The translations under genes were made by a program, and so were the position numbers. Positions 23,664 to 31,294 of a stretch of 37,268 nucleotides of DNA are shown here, piece by piece (the stretch's first letter is position 1; each line of letters begins with the position of its first letter). The notes below the pieces were generated by a model. The model made no database searches, was not told the origin of the DNA, and saw nothing but the letters and a program-made list of their open reading frames with translations. The stretch is from a virus. The stretch covers positions 1-37,268 of IMG/VR virus record IMGVR_UViG_3300023220_000597. The stretch is one strand, 5' to 3'.

Positions 23664-23866
23664 AGTGAGAGCTGGTAATTTTTGCTGTATTCTGGCAGTT
23701 TTGCGGCGATTGCAGCCATTGCAAGGCGTCTTTCCTTTGGTATTGGTATCAGGCCGCGCTTTATGCGCTTAATGGTGCTGATATCAACGCCGAGCGCCGC
23801 TGCGGCTTTAGAATTACTAAGGCCCTGACATTGCATCCAGTGGGTAAATATATCTGTGTCGGTCAT
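23639..23866 (-). CDS. HTH repressor-like protein
   Basis: A 75-residue protein. Residues 14-42 are a helix-turn-helix (GLSNSKAAAALGVDISTIKRIKRGLIP) of the Cro/C1 class, followed by a short helical tail (RLAMAAIAAKL). There is no cleavable domain. It lies in a minus-strand operon with the 65-residue gene and its 3' end reaches into the iteron region. It could be the lysogeny repressor or a copy-number/origin regulator. Operator candidates are at 24106-24122 and in the GCGACTAG-type sites. Confidence 0.7.
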   Translation of the reverse strand: MTDTDIFTHWMQCQGLSNSKAAAALGVDISTIKRIKRGLIPIPKERRLAMAAIAAKLPEYSKNYQLSLVTLQNPA

Positions 23867-23867
23867 A

Positions 23868-24065
23868 TTAATATCCCGCCCATTCTTTCACGGCTTTCCA
23901 CGTTGGATCAATTCGTTCCCACGTCTCGCCGGATGACATTGTTCCGTCTTTATTTTTGCGCGTCCATACTGATAATGCATAAAGTTCTCCGTCCATAATT
24001 TTGTTCTCATAATAGTGCTGAGTAAGAAAAACTCTCAAGTCATGGATGATATTTATATTGGTCAT
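23868..24065 (-). CDS. 65-residue hypothetical protein
   Basis: First gene of the minus-strand operon, with a GGAT ribosome site. It has an N-terminal helix (NIIHDLRVFLTQHYY) and a beta/aromatic C-terminal half (LYALSVWTRKNKDG...ETWERIDPTWKAVKEWAGY). The next gene begins one base after its stop. It may assist the HTH protein. No family recognised. Confidence 0.55.
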   Translation of the reverse strand: MTNINIIHDLRVFLTQHYYENKIMDGELYALSVWTRKNKDGTMSSGETWERIDPTWKAVKEWAGY

Positions 24066-24099
24066 TTTTATATCCTTTTGTGGTGTTGGTGTTAATCAA

Positions 24100-24128
24100 T
24101 ATATAGGGGCATAATGCACCCATGTCAA
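24100..24128 (-). promoter_or_regulatory. Strong minus-strand promoter with internal operator
   Basis: On the minus strand TTGACA (complement of 24123-24128), exactly 17 bases, TATATA (complement of 24100-24105). The spacer (24106-24122) is a near-perfect inverted repeat GGGGCAT-A-ATGCACC. Drives the 24065 and 23866 genes. Best-matching sigma70 promoter in the window. Confidence 0.75.
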
Positions 24129-24204
24129 GTGCGATCGTGAAAATAATTTACTTTTATTAAAATTTGGCTTGTGATAATGAATTAAATAATAGGTAGATAT
24201 TCAT

Positions 24205-24774
24205 ATGAGTAAGAAAAAAGATAAAATCGTTGAAGCGGTAAATGAGCACATTGCCACTGAACAATTGGAAGAGATCCGGCAACGTGATCTGATTTCTGCT
24301 TCTATGGAGCAGCAAAGTTTGCCGCTAATTGATAGCGGGCGAGACGTGGATCATTTTGAAGCTGTGGAAGTGGAGCTTGATGATAACGGTGAAAAGCGCG
24401 GGCGTGGACGGCCAAAAGGGAGTAAGAACAAGCGCACAGAGGACTGGACAGAATATTTATTGAATAACTACCGGTCGCCGCTGATCATGTTCGCCGAAAC
24501 TTATTCCAGGCCAACGGCGGCGCTGGCCCTAGAGCTGCATTGCAGCCTAGAGGACGCGTTCAAGATCCAGATGGATGCCGCCAAGCAACTGGCTCCATAT
24601 GTCCATCAGAAGCTACCGCAGGCGATCGAGTTCGATACCGAGAAAGGACTAGTGAGCTTGACAATGGTTGTCAGTGCTGCTTATGATCAGATCCAGAGCA
24701 AAGCAGGGCTTGATATTATCGATGCTGAAACAGTCGAGATTATAGAGCCAGAAAAAATCGAGCAAAATCAATGA
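24205..24774 (+). CDS. terS: Small terminase subunit-like DNA-binding protein
   Basis: A 189-residue protein. Residues 68-80 contain an AT-hook (GRGRPKGSKNK). Residues 105-150 resemble the helical core of TerS-like proteins: ALALELHCSLEDAFKIQMDAAKQLAPYVHQKLPQ, the AAKxxAPYVHxKL pattern being the recognisable part. The C-terminus is acidic (EIIEPEKIE) and could contact TerL. TerS recognises the packaging site and recruits TerL. It is separated from TerL by about 300 bases of structured DNA. Assignment rests on the motif and position. Confidence 0.65.
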   Translation: MSKKKDKIVEAVNEHIATEQLEEIRQRDLISASMEQQSLPLIDSGRDVDHFEAVEVELDDNGEKRGRGRPKGSKNKRTEDWTEYLLNNYRSPLIMFAETYSRPTAALALELHCSLEDAFKIQMDAAKQLAPYVHQKLPQAIEFDTEKGLVSLTMVVSAAYDQIQSKAGLDIIDAETVEIIEPEKIEQNQ

Positions 24775-25070
24775 GTTATCATTCTGATAAGATCAATGTT
24801 TACCGCGGGCTGTTTACCGCTTTGCCTTATCATGTTGTAATCAAACGATTATCTAGGGTAATACAGGTTATTAGTTATAACCTGTACGGCGTGATCAAAA
24901 AAGGCTCCCCCACCCCATCATTGATATTGGTGTATATGCAGATGGGGGTCCCGAAACCGCGACTTTTATTTTTATGTTCGCCCATTCCTGCACACTTTTC
25001 GTCAGAATTTGGTAATAAAAGCAAAAAAAGTAGGGTAATAAATTGGGGTAAAAGGGGGTTGGGGGGTTAG
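24771..25070 (+). CDS. Doubtful ORF over the structured TerS-TerL spacer
   Basis: A 99-codon frame that starts with an ATGA overlap and runs up to the TerL start. Its translation is of atypical composition (runs of Ser, Lys, Leu, Gly, a GSPTPS stretch and a K-R-G-L-G-G end), and the DNA under it contains inverted repeats and G-runs. I think this is mainly a non-coding packaging or regulatory region, though translation cannot be excluded. Confidence 0.25.
   Translation: MSYHSDKINVYRGLFTALPYHVVIKRLSRVIQVISYNLYGVIKKGSPTPSLILVYMQMGVPKPRLLFLCSPIPAHFSSEFGNKSKKSRVINWGKRGLGG
24862..24947. repeat. Inverted repeats between terS and terL
   Basis: Perfect 10-bp arms TACAGGTTAT / ATAACCTGTA with a 5-base loop (24862-24886), followed by CCCCATC (24913-24919) and GATGGGG (24941-24947). 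A site of this sort beside TerS is a candidate packaging (pac/cos) or terminator element. Confidence 0.5.
25033..25066 (+). other. G-run cluster (possible G-quadruplex) at the terL ribosome site
   Basis: Four G-runs of 3, 4, 5 and 6, spaced by 9, 5 and 2 bases, end five bases before the terL ATG (25071) and include its ribosome site. This meets a relaxed G4 pattern (first loop of 9). Confidence 0.45.
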
Positions 25071-26522
25071 ATGGTGAAGTTTAATGTAAAATATGAGCCG
25101 CCCGGCCCTATATCTCATGAGTTTTATGAAGATATGTCAGTTTGTTCTATGATTATGGGGCCAATCGGTAGCGCTAAAACATCGACGGCGTTAATGAAAT
25201 TTGTGCTTCGGGCCATGGCACAGCGTAAAAGTCCGATTGATGGCGTTAGATATTCAAAATGGTGTGTGATACGTGACACATACCGCAACTTGAAAAAAAC
25301 AACAATTCCATCATGGCTTGAATGGATGCCGAAATCACTTGGCACCTGGGTCGGAGGCGGTAATGAACCGGCTGTCCATACAATCAGATTTAACATAGCA
25401 CCGCCTGGCGAGCCTGTTGATATTGTGCATATGATTGTAGAATTTATCGGGTTGGGCGAGCAAACAATTGAGGCCGCTATGCGTGGTTGGCAAGGGACAG
25501 GGGCATATTTGAATGAAGCTGACACTTTAACAAAAGATGTATTAACTTATGTTCGTGGCCGTGTTGGCCGTTTTCCCAGGAAGCTTGAAGGCGGTCCGTC
25601 CTGGTACGGGGTTTGGTGTGATATGAATGCACCGGATGAGGAAAACTGGGCCTATGATACGTTTATAGATAATTTACCTGAAACATATAAATTTTTCAGG
25701 CAGCCGGGCGGATTAGAAAAAGGTGCTGAAAATTTAGAAAATCTGCCACCGGGCTATTATGAAAATCAAATCGATGGTCAAGAAGATTGGTATGTTCGCC
25801 GATTTATACATAATCTTATTGGATATAGCCGCGATGGGAAGCCGGTATTTCCGGAGTTTAATGATGTAATTCATATTGCGAATGCGCCTTTATTGCCGTT
25901 GCCTGGCTTGCCAATACATGTCGGATATGACCAAGGCCGCACGCCGGCCGCTATTTTTGGTCAGCAATTAGGCGATGGACGCTGGCGAATATTACAAGAA
26001 TTTTGTGGTTTGGATATGGGTGCGGCAACTTTTGGTAAAGCAATACTGCCATTTGTGGCAGAGAAATTTCCTAATCATTCGCTTGGTTCTCATTGGGCCG
26101 ATCCTGCGGCGGCGCTTGGTTCAGATCATGATGAAACTTGCTGGCTCGATATTGTCAAGGCCGCGACCGCATATCCCTTAAAGCCGTCGCCTGTGCCGGG
26201 AAATAATCTCACCGACCGATTTGAGGCTGTTCGCAGTCCATTAGGAAGATTAGTCGACGGGAAGCCAGGCATTTTAATTTCACCGGCCTGTAAAACATTA
26301 AGAAAAGGTATGAATTCCGGTTATCGATATAAACGGATTGCAAAAAGTGGAAGCAACAGTATTTTTCAGGACGTGCCAGAAAAAACCGCTCAAAGTCATA
26401 TTTGCGAAGCGCTGCAATATCTTTTGTGTGGCGGCGGTGAACATATGGCGCTAAAAGGTCGTCAGAAAAAAATGGGCAAAGTCAAGATGAAAGTTGCAAA
26501 ATCGATATTAGGACGAAGGTGA
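25071..26522 (+). CDS. terL: Terminase large subunit
   Basis: A 483-residue protein. Walker A is G30-P-I-G-S-A-K-T37; Walker B is Y-L-N-E149-A-D151; the nuclease domain has G-Y-D287-Q-G and H-W-A-D344-P, with a C-terminal H-I-x-E-A-L-Q-Y helix. This is the full ATPase plus RNase H-like nuclease arrangement. TerL powers DNA translocation into the procapsid through the portal and cuts concatemers. It has a GGGGGG-rich leader and ends with a basic tail (KGRQKKMGKVKMK). Its stop overlaps the ATG of the next gene by one base. Packaging type (pac, cos or terminal repeat) cannot be inferred from these motifs alone. Confidence 0.92.
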   Translation: MVKFNVKYEPPGPISHEFYEDMSVCSMIMGPIGSAKTSTALMKFVLRAMAQRKSPIDGVRYSKWCVIRDTYRNLKKTTIPSWLEWMPKSLGTWVGGGNEPAVHTIRFNIAPPGEPVDIVHMIVEFIGLGEQTIEAAMRGWQGTGAYLNEADTLTKDVLTYVRGRVGRFPRKLEGGPSWYGVWCDMNAPDEENWAYDTFIDNLPETYKFFRQPGGLEKGAENLENLPPGYYENQIDGQEDWYVRRFIHNLIGYSRDGKPVFPEFNDVIHIANAPLLPLPGLPIHVGYDQGRTPAAIFGQQLGDGRWRILQEFCGLDMGAATFGKAILPFVAEKFPNHSLGSHWADPAAALGSDHDETCWLDIVKAATAYPLKPSPVPGNNLTDRFEAVRSPLGRLVDGKPGILISPACKTLRKGMNSGYRYKRIAKSGSNSIFQDVPEKTAQSHICEALQYLLCGGGEHMALKGRQKKMGKVKMKVAKSILGRR

Positions 26523-27007
26523 TGGCTGATAAACTGAAAATAGCAATTGTAGGTAATGGGATTATAACGCGTGATTGGGCACCTTTTCATGCCTCTGACT
26601 GGCAAGTTTGGGGTTTGTGTCTAAGAGAATTTCAGTATCAACAGGAAAATGGTTTTGCGAGAGATTTTAATATATTATGGGAATGTCATAATTATGAATG
26701 GGATGATGATTATATTTCATTTATGGAAAATAACAATGTCCAAAAGCCGCGTGACTGTTATAAGTTCCTAGAGCCAAACGAGGGTTTTAAATCTTCACTC
26801 GCTTATATGCTTGCGGAAGCAATTTTGCTGGAGCCTGACGAAATTGCTTTATTCGGTTTTGATTGTATCGTGATTGAAAGAAGAGAGTATGACGAACAAA
26901 TACCGAATATAAAGTATTTTATGGGCTTGGCCGCCGGTAAGGGAATTAAAGTTTCTGCGCCTGAAATATGTAGATTATATGAAACTTCAACATATGGAAA
27001 ATCATGA
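26522..27007 (+). CDS. Rossmann-fold phage protein of the terminase region
   Basis: A 161-residue protein. The first 15 residues are a beta-alpha-beta start with G-N-G (KIAIVGNGIIT), followed by WQVWGLC. The C-terminal part has SSLAYMLAEAILLEPDEIALFGFDC and FMGLAAGKGIKV. I recognise this pattern from a small Rossmann-like protein found beside terminase/portal genes in many tailed phages; its substrate is not known to me. The lack of other metabolic genes argues for a role linked to the virion or to the adjacent acyl carrier cassette. Start set at ATG 26522. Confidence 0.6.
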   Translation: MADKLKIAIVGNGIITRDWAPFHASDWQVWGLCLREFQYQQENGFARDFNILWECHNYEWDDDYISFMENNNVQKPRDCYKFLEPNEGFKSSLAYMLAEAILLEPDEIALFGFDCIVIERREYDEQIPNIKYFMGLAAGKGIKVSAPEICRLYETSTYGKS

Positions 27008-27402
27008 TCAACGGTAAGTATATAAATAAACCTGGCAGTCTTTTGCTTCAACCTGAAAAGCCGCGGATTGTTCAGGTGTTTAATATGCTTAAGGCTGTGT
27101 TTGAGGCGGAACCGGAAAATCTGCCTGGGCTCGTGGTTCATACAAATGCGTCATGGATTAATGATCCTTGGGTTGATAGCAAGGGTCATTTGCATATGAA
27201 TGAAGCGGATTTTTTCCGGCTTAAAAATGACGGAATGCCGACAATTCATTTAAAAACGATCAAGGATGTGTCGTTTTTTAAAATTGATGTTAAAAAGAAA
27301 ATTGAAAAATTAAATCCGGATCAGAAGCGAGCAAAGGATAAAGCTTTGCTTTCTGTACTTGGTCCGGGCAGCTTGAGAAAGGAAGATAAAGGTGGTGAAT
27401 GA
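27004..27402 (+). CDS. 132-residue hypothetical protein
   Basis: Overlaps the Rossmann gene (ATGA) and, by 11 bases, the acyl carrier protein gene. N-terminal and central beta/helix mix with FEAEPENLPGLVVHTNASWINDPWVDSKG and a Lys-rich C-terminus. No family recognised. Because it is locked between two genes of the cassette, it probably acts with them. Confidence 0.55.
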   Translation: MINGKYINKPGSLLLQPEKPRIVQVFNMLKAVFEAEPENLPGLVVHTNASWINDPWVDSKGHLHMNEADFFRLKNDGMPTIHLKTIKDVSFFKIDVKKKIEKLNPDQKRAKDKALLSVLGPGSLRKEDKGGE

Positions 27403-27685
27403 TAATTATACTGAAAGCGAAAGACTTGAGGATTTGATATTGACGACGCCTGCCGAACTACGTGAGCGAGTTTGTCAAGTGTTATTTTCTCAGTTTTGTA
27501 TAACGAAAGTATCAATGACAGATCGTCTTAAGGAGGATCTTGACGCGGACAGTCTGGATAAAATTGAACTTGGTCTGTATCTTGAAGAAGAATTTGATAT
27601 TGAATTTGATCCCGATGATCTTGATGGCGTTGAAACCGTTCAGGACCTAATTCAATTTGTCGATAAAAAAGTGCCAACGCCATGA
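27392..27685 (+). CDS. Acyl carrier protein (ACP)
   Basis: A 97-residue acidic protein from GTG 27392. The C-terminal 70 residues are an ACP four-helix fold: RLKEDLDAD53-S54-L-D-K-I-E-L-GLYLEEEFDIEF, then the acidic loop and TVQDLIQFVDKK. S54 in the D-S-L motif is the phosphopantetheine attachment site. ACPs carry acyl groups as thioesters; the phage would need a host 4'-phosphopantetheinyl transferase, none being encoded. Length (about 80 in FabC-type ACPs) is slightly extended by an N-terminal helix. It overlaps the preceding gene by 11 bases and the GNAT-like gene by 4. Confidence 0.85.
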   Translation: MVNDNYTESERLEDLILTTPAELRERVCQVLFSQFCITKVSMTDRLKEDLDADSLDKIELGLYLEEEFDIEFDPDDLDGVETVQDLIQFVDKKVPTP

Positions 27686-28164
27686 AAAAAGTCACTATCA
27701 TTGCCAAGCCTGCACAGCAATATATGGTATCAAAATATGCCTTTTTAAATTGTGATATTCTTGTGGGTGTAAAGTGGTCTGGAATAAAAAGGGCAATGAG
27801 GTATCAAATTGAATATGGCCATGCTTTACTGATTGAAGCCCATGTTATTGATGATAATAAACATGTTATATTGCCATTGGCAATTGCAGGATTGATAAAC
27901 TCGGATGCTGATCCAAATGTTGCTGAAATTTGGTTTGAGCCGACCGTTGATATGCCGCAATATGCTAAAAGTCTGCTCTGTGCGCTCCCCAGGCTTATCA
28001 AGGGATTGATGTTGGTTGGTGGTTATCATACCGGCCTGGCGCTGATTGATGCAAGCAACGATCGATTTAAGAAGTTTGCAAAACTGTGTAAATTCGATTA
28101 TAGTTCGAACCTTGAAATCAGACACATCAAATTTGAAGAATGGAAATTCGGAGGTTATCGATGA
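27682..28164 (+). CDS. GNAT-like acyltransferase candidate
   Basis: A 160-residue protein. The C-terminal half has a GNAT-type pattern: LLCALPRLIKGLMLVGGYHTGLALIDASNDRFKKFAKLCKFDY, where the N-x-R-F-K-K-F...K-F helix resembles the final substrate-binding helix of GNAT domains; the P-loop (R/Q-x-x-G-x-A) is not clear. Phage GNATs between terminase and portal are common and usually acetyl-CoA-dependent, but coupling to an ACP suggests an acyl-ACP donor, as in LuxI- and HlyC-like enzymes. Function is inferred. It overlaps the ACP gene (ATGA) and the next gene. Confidence 0.5.
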   Translation: MKKVTIIAKPAQQYMVSKYAFLNCDILVGVKWSGIKRAMRYQIEYGHALLIEAHVIDDNKHVILPLAIAGLINSDADPNVAEIWFEPTVDMPQYAKSLLCALPRLIKGLMLVGGYHTGLALIDASNDRFKKFAKLCKFDYSSNLEIRHIKFEEWKFGGYR

Positions 28165-28469
28165 CAGGCACAGTTAAAAAATTATTTAATCTTTCGACTT
28201 TGGGCTTGTTTTCCAGCCCGGATGTAGAGGGTCCGAGCGAAGCTGAACTTTCGGCGCAGCAAAAGCAGCGGCGTGATGAAGAACAGGAACAGGCCGAATT
28301 ACTTTCCAAAGGCCCGACCCGCACAACTGGCAGAAGCCGAAAAATTGGGCGTCAGTTATTGTCATTTTTAGGGCCAAGCGCTACAAAAACAACTACAGGC
28401 ACCGCGGCCCCAACCAGATCTGGCGGCCCAATCCGACGCGCTGTAAATGGAAGAAGACTGGTACGTTAA
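28161..28469 (+). CDS. Low-complexity protein before the portal (possible T7 gp7.3-like)
   Basis: A 102-residue protein with CGGAGG upstream, starting inside the GNAT stop (ATGA). Hydrophobic start (KKLFNLSTLGLFSS), then a Glu/Gln-rich coiled segment and a Thr/Gly/Arg-rich disordered C-terminus. Small proteins of this type directly before the portal occur in podoviruses; T7 gp7.3 (tail/host-range assembly) is a positional parallel. No domain recognised. Confidence 0.5.
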   Translation: MTGTVKKLFNLSTLGLFSSPDVEGPSEAELSAQQKQRRDEEQEQAELLSKGPTRTTGRSRKIGRQLLSFLGPSATKTTTGTAAPTRSGGPIRRAVNGRRLVR

Positions 28470-28479
28470 GAGGTAAATA

Positions 28480-30081
28480 ATGACGCATACTCCAAAAAGA
28501 GATCCGATTAAAATAACTGCCAGTGGTCAGAAGATATTGAAACGGGCCAAGGCTGCTTTTAAAATTCAAAATCCTGACAGCACAGAGATCCGCGAAATTT
28601 ATAAGTATGCCATGCCTAACCGAAATGTGTTTGACACACCCGAGGACAGAATGAGCGGTGTATTTGATAGCACGGCTATTTCAGCGGCGGCCCGATTTGC
28701 CAATCGTTTACAAACTGATTTAACGCCGCCTTTTCAAAAATGGTTTGTGATTAAGGCTGGTCCGCTGGTTATTAATGCAAACGAACGGCTTGCTATTAAT
28801 GAAAGACTTGAACTTATATCCGATGTTGTGCGCGCCGCAATGACGTCTGGTGGTTTTACCACAGCCGGACATGAACTTTACCAGGATATTGCCGCCGGTC
28901 AGGGCGTTATGCTGATCCTTCCTGCCAATACAGGTGCGCCAGTCCGGTTTATGTCTGTACCGTCAACACAATCAGCAACGGAAAATGGTGAATGGGGCGA
29001 GCAAATAGGCCTTCACTGGAAACGGAAAATACCGATTAATCAATTAAAAAATTTCTGGCCAAATGCCGTATTAAGTGAAGATCTGAAAAAACTTGCTGAT
29101 AATGCGGAGAGTGATGAAAAAGTCAATACGTTTATGTCGTTTGTCAGAGATAATAAGAACCATTCGAAATGGGATTATATTGTTACTATTGATCGACAGG
29201 ATGAAGTTATTTGGCAACAACAATTTGATTATAAACCGTTTGTAGCGCCAAGATGGTCAAAGCAGCCCGGCGACGATCGGGGGCGTGGTCCATTGCAACT
29301 TGCCATTCCTGATATCAAAACAATCAATAAAGTCAAGGAATTGTTGTTAGCTTCCGCGGCGCTGGCGATTGTGGGCGCTTATACGGTGATTGATGATGGG
29401 GTATTAAATGCCGATAATTTATCAATTGAGCCTGGGGCGCTTATACCGGTATCATCCAACGGCAGTGGATTTAGCGGGCCGTCAATTAAAGAGCTACCGA
29501 CCGGGCGCAATTTTGATCTTAGCCAATTATTGCTTGATGATCTGAGAACATCAATTAAGAAAATAATGCTTGATGATCAATTGCCGCCTGAGCTTGGGGC
29601 GGTGAGATCCGCGACCGAAATTGTGGCGCGAGCCAAGGAATTGGCGCAGGATAGCGGTGCCGCCTTTGGCCGGCTTTATGATGAATTTCTGGTACCGACA
29701 ATACAGGCGGTTATTGCGATTTTAAGAGAAGTTGGTGTGATTACGGATGATATTGAAATTGATAATCTTCAATTCAATGTGCAAATTTTATCATCACTTG
29801 CGCGGGTTCAGGACTTGGCAGATATTGAAACAATTGTCCAGTATGTGGAAATTGCGGCGGGTATTGCCGGTCCGGAAGCGCTGCTTGCGACAACCAAACT
29901 TGAAGAATTATTGCCATGGATTGCCGAGCGTATGGGTGTTCCGTCGAAATTTATTCGAGACGAAGATGAACGAACAGAGTTTCAAGAGGTTCTTGCCGCA
30001 CAGAAAGCGGCAGAAAGCGGGATGCTTGATGCATCAAATGAAAATGAAATACCAACACAACAAGGAACATTAGCAGCATGA
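28480..30081 (+). CDS. Portal (head-to-tail connector) protein
   Basis: A 533-residue protein of the podovirus connector family. Indicators: an N-terminal helical region with REIYKYAMPNR and VFDSTAISAAARFANRLQTDLTPP, typical of the T7/BPP-1 portals; the middle strand-rich wing; and a C-terminal helical stem (LDDQLPPELGAVRSATEIVARAKELAQDSGAAFGRLYDEFL, then QAVIAILREVG). The dodecameric ring is the DNA entry/exit gate and TerL docking site. It overlaps the Bbp19-like gene (ATGA). Confidence 0.88.
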   Translation: MTHTPKRDPIKITASGQKILKRAKAAFKIQNPDSTEIREIYKYAMPNRNVFDTPEDRMSGVFDSTAISAAARFANRLQTDLTPPFQKWFVIKAGPLVINANERLAINERLELISDVVRAAMTSGGFTTAGHELYQDIAAGQGVMLILPANTGAPVRFMSVPSTQSATENGEWGEQIGLHWKRKIPINQLKNFWPNAVLSEDLKKLADNAESDEKVNTFMSFVRDNKNHSKWDYIVTIDRQDEVIWQQQFDYKPFVAPRWSKQPGDDRGRGPLQLAIPDIKTINKVKELLLASAALAIVGAYTVIDDGVLNADNLSIEPGALIPVSSNGSGFSGPSIKELPTGRNFDLSQLLLDDLRTSIKKIMLDDQLPPELGAVRSATEIVARAKELAQDSGAAFGRLYDEFLVPTIQAVIAILREVGVITDDIEIDNLQFNVQILSSLARVQDLADIETIVQYVEIAAGIAGPEALLATTKLEELLPWIAERMGVPSKFIRDEDERTEFQEVLAAQKAAESGMLDASNENEIPTQQGTLAA

Positions 30082-30452
30082 CATTAAAAAAAATCGAGCC
30101 AAACGAAATCATTGATGGATTAAAAAAAATGGGTCTTAGTCTGGACCGTGACGATATGAACGAAATAGATCCATCAGCAATCTATAAACTTAAACTTAAA
30201 AATTATAAAACCGCGCAAAGTTTTAAAAAGGCTTTCAGTACAGCGGCCGGGCAAGAAGTTCTTGATGCTTTGATGGATCAGAGTTTGCGAAAAATAGCAT
30301 GGCATTGGAGCGCGGAAACAACAGATAAAGCCCTGCTTTATGGATTACACCGTCAGGGTCAAGACTCGATCATGCAATTTATATTGGAACAAATTGCGCT
30401 TGCAGAAGCCGGGCCACCCGTTCAGAAGTCGCCTGGTAAAACAGCACAGTAA
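30078..30452 (+). CDS. Bbp19-like phage protein
   Basis: A 124-residue protein. The central segment TAQSFKKAFSTAAGQEVLDALMDQSLRKI...LLYGLHRQGQDSIMQFILEQI matches the short helical domain named after BPP-1 Bbp19, encoded beside the portal in BPP-1-like podoviruses. Its role is unknown, possibly head completion. Overlaps the portal by four bases and is followed 32 bases later by the coiled-coil protein. Confidence 0.65.
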   Translation: MTLKKIEPNEIIDGLKKMGLSLDRDDMNEIDPSAIYKLKLKNYKTAQSFKKAFSTAAGQEVLDALMDQSLRKIAWHWSAETTDKALLYGLHRQGQDSIMQFILEQIALAEAGPPVQKSPGKTAQ

Positions 30453-30484
30453 TTTTTAAACCCTAACCGATAAGGAGAAATATC

Positions 30485-31273
30485 ATGGGTACCAGAAAAG
30501 GCAAAAACCAACAATTAATTGAAGCAGAATTAAAGCTTAAAGCGGAGCAGAATGCTGATCAGGCAAAAATGCGCGATCCTCAAAATTCACTTAAATCCGC
30601 GAAAGCAAGTGATCAGTCCAGTGCCAACGCTATGAATGCTGCTGTGAACCAGGATGTCAAGGCGCAGGAAAAGCAGGCCGCCGAAGAAGCTGCGGCGAGT
30701 CGTCAAACGGGTGAAGCGCAGGACAAGGTTGATGAGTTGCAGGCCGATATCAAATCGGAAAAAAATGCCAAAATCGAAGCAAAGCGGTTTGCTGATGAAA
30801 AGGAAGCTGAAATTGAGCGGCGCTCCGAAGAACGCTATCAGAAAAAGATGGCTACGAGACAGCGACAGTCAGTTGTCACGGTGCCAACGGCCAATGATGC
30901 GGATAATTTCCGGGATTGCTGTGTTAAAATTTACAAAGCGATCGAAAAAATTAACCGGCTTAAAAACGGGCTCTGTGGCGGTACTGAAAAAGATGTTAAA
31001 ATATGGCTCGAAATGCTTAAACCGGTTAAGGATCGCGCGAAATCTTTTTCAAAAAAATCGCCGAACATTACCGTACCGACTGGTCGTCGAAACTGGCACA
31101 GTTTTAATCTTATATGTGGTGATGATGACCGTGAAAACAGGATTTATAGAAATGAATTCATCGGCGCTTGTATGCAGCTTGTCGAGGCGTCCGTTTATCT
31201 TCCTGATGACTGGCTTGGCTCCAAATGGATTGACTACACGAAAGCAATTCTTAAAGAGTTGCAAAAACATTAA
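30485..31273 (+). CDS. Long coiled-coil head-region protein
   Basis: A 262-residue protein with AAGGAG upstream. Residues 1-130 are Ala/Gln/Glu/Lys-rich and helical, a likely coiled coil. Residues 137-262 form a mixed globular part (FRDCCVKIYKAIEKIN...GRRNWHSFNLICGDDDRENRIYRNEFIGACMQL). The place between portal and scaffold suggests a second assembly factor or a head-associated ejection factor. No family recognised. Confidence 0.55.
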   Translation: MGTRKGKNQQLIEAELKLKAEQNADQAKMRDPQNSLKSAKASDQSSANAMNAAVNQDVKAQEKQAAEEAAASRQTGEAQDKVDELQADIKSEKNAKIEAKRFADEKEAEIERRSEERYQKKMATRQRQSVVTVPTANDADNFRDCCVKIYKAIEKINRLKNGLCGGTEKDVKIWLEMLKPVKDRAKSFSKKSPNITVPTGRRNWHSFNLICGDDDRENRIYRNEFIGACMQLVEASVYLPDDWLGSKWIDYTKAILKELQKH

Positions 31274-31294
31274 CTTAAATAAGAGGTTGCTAAT

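Noticed and set aside
24771-25070. 99-codon frame between terS and terL as a solid gene
   Set aside because: Odd composition and overlap with inverted repeats and G-runs; kept only as low-confidence.
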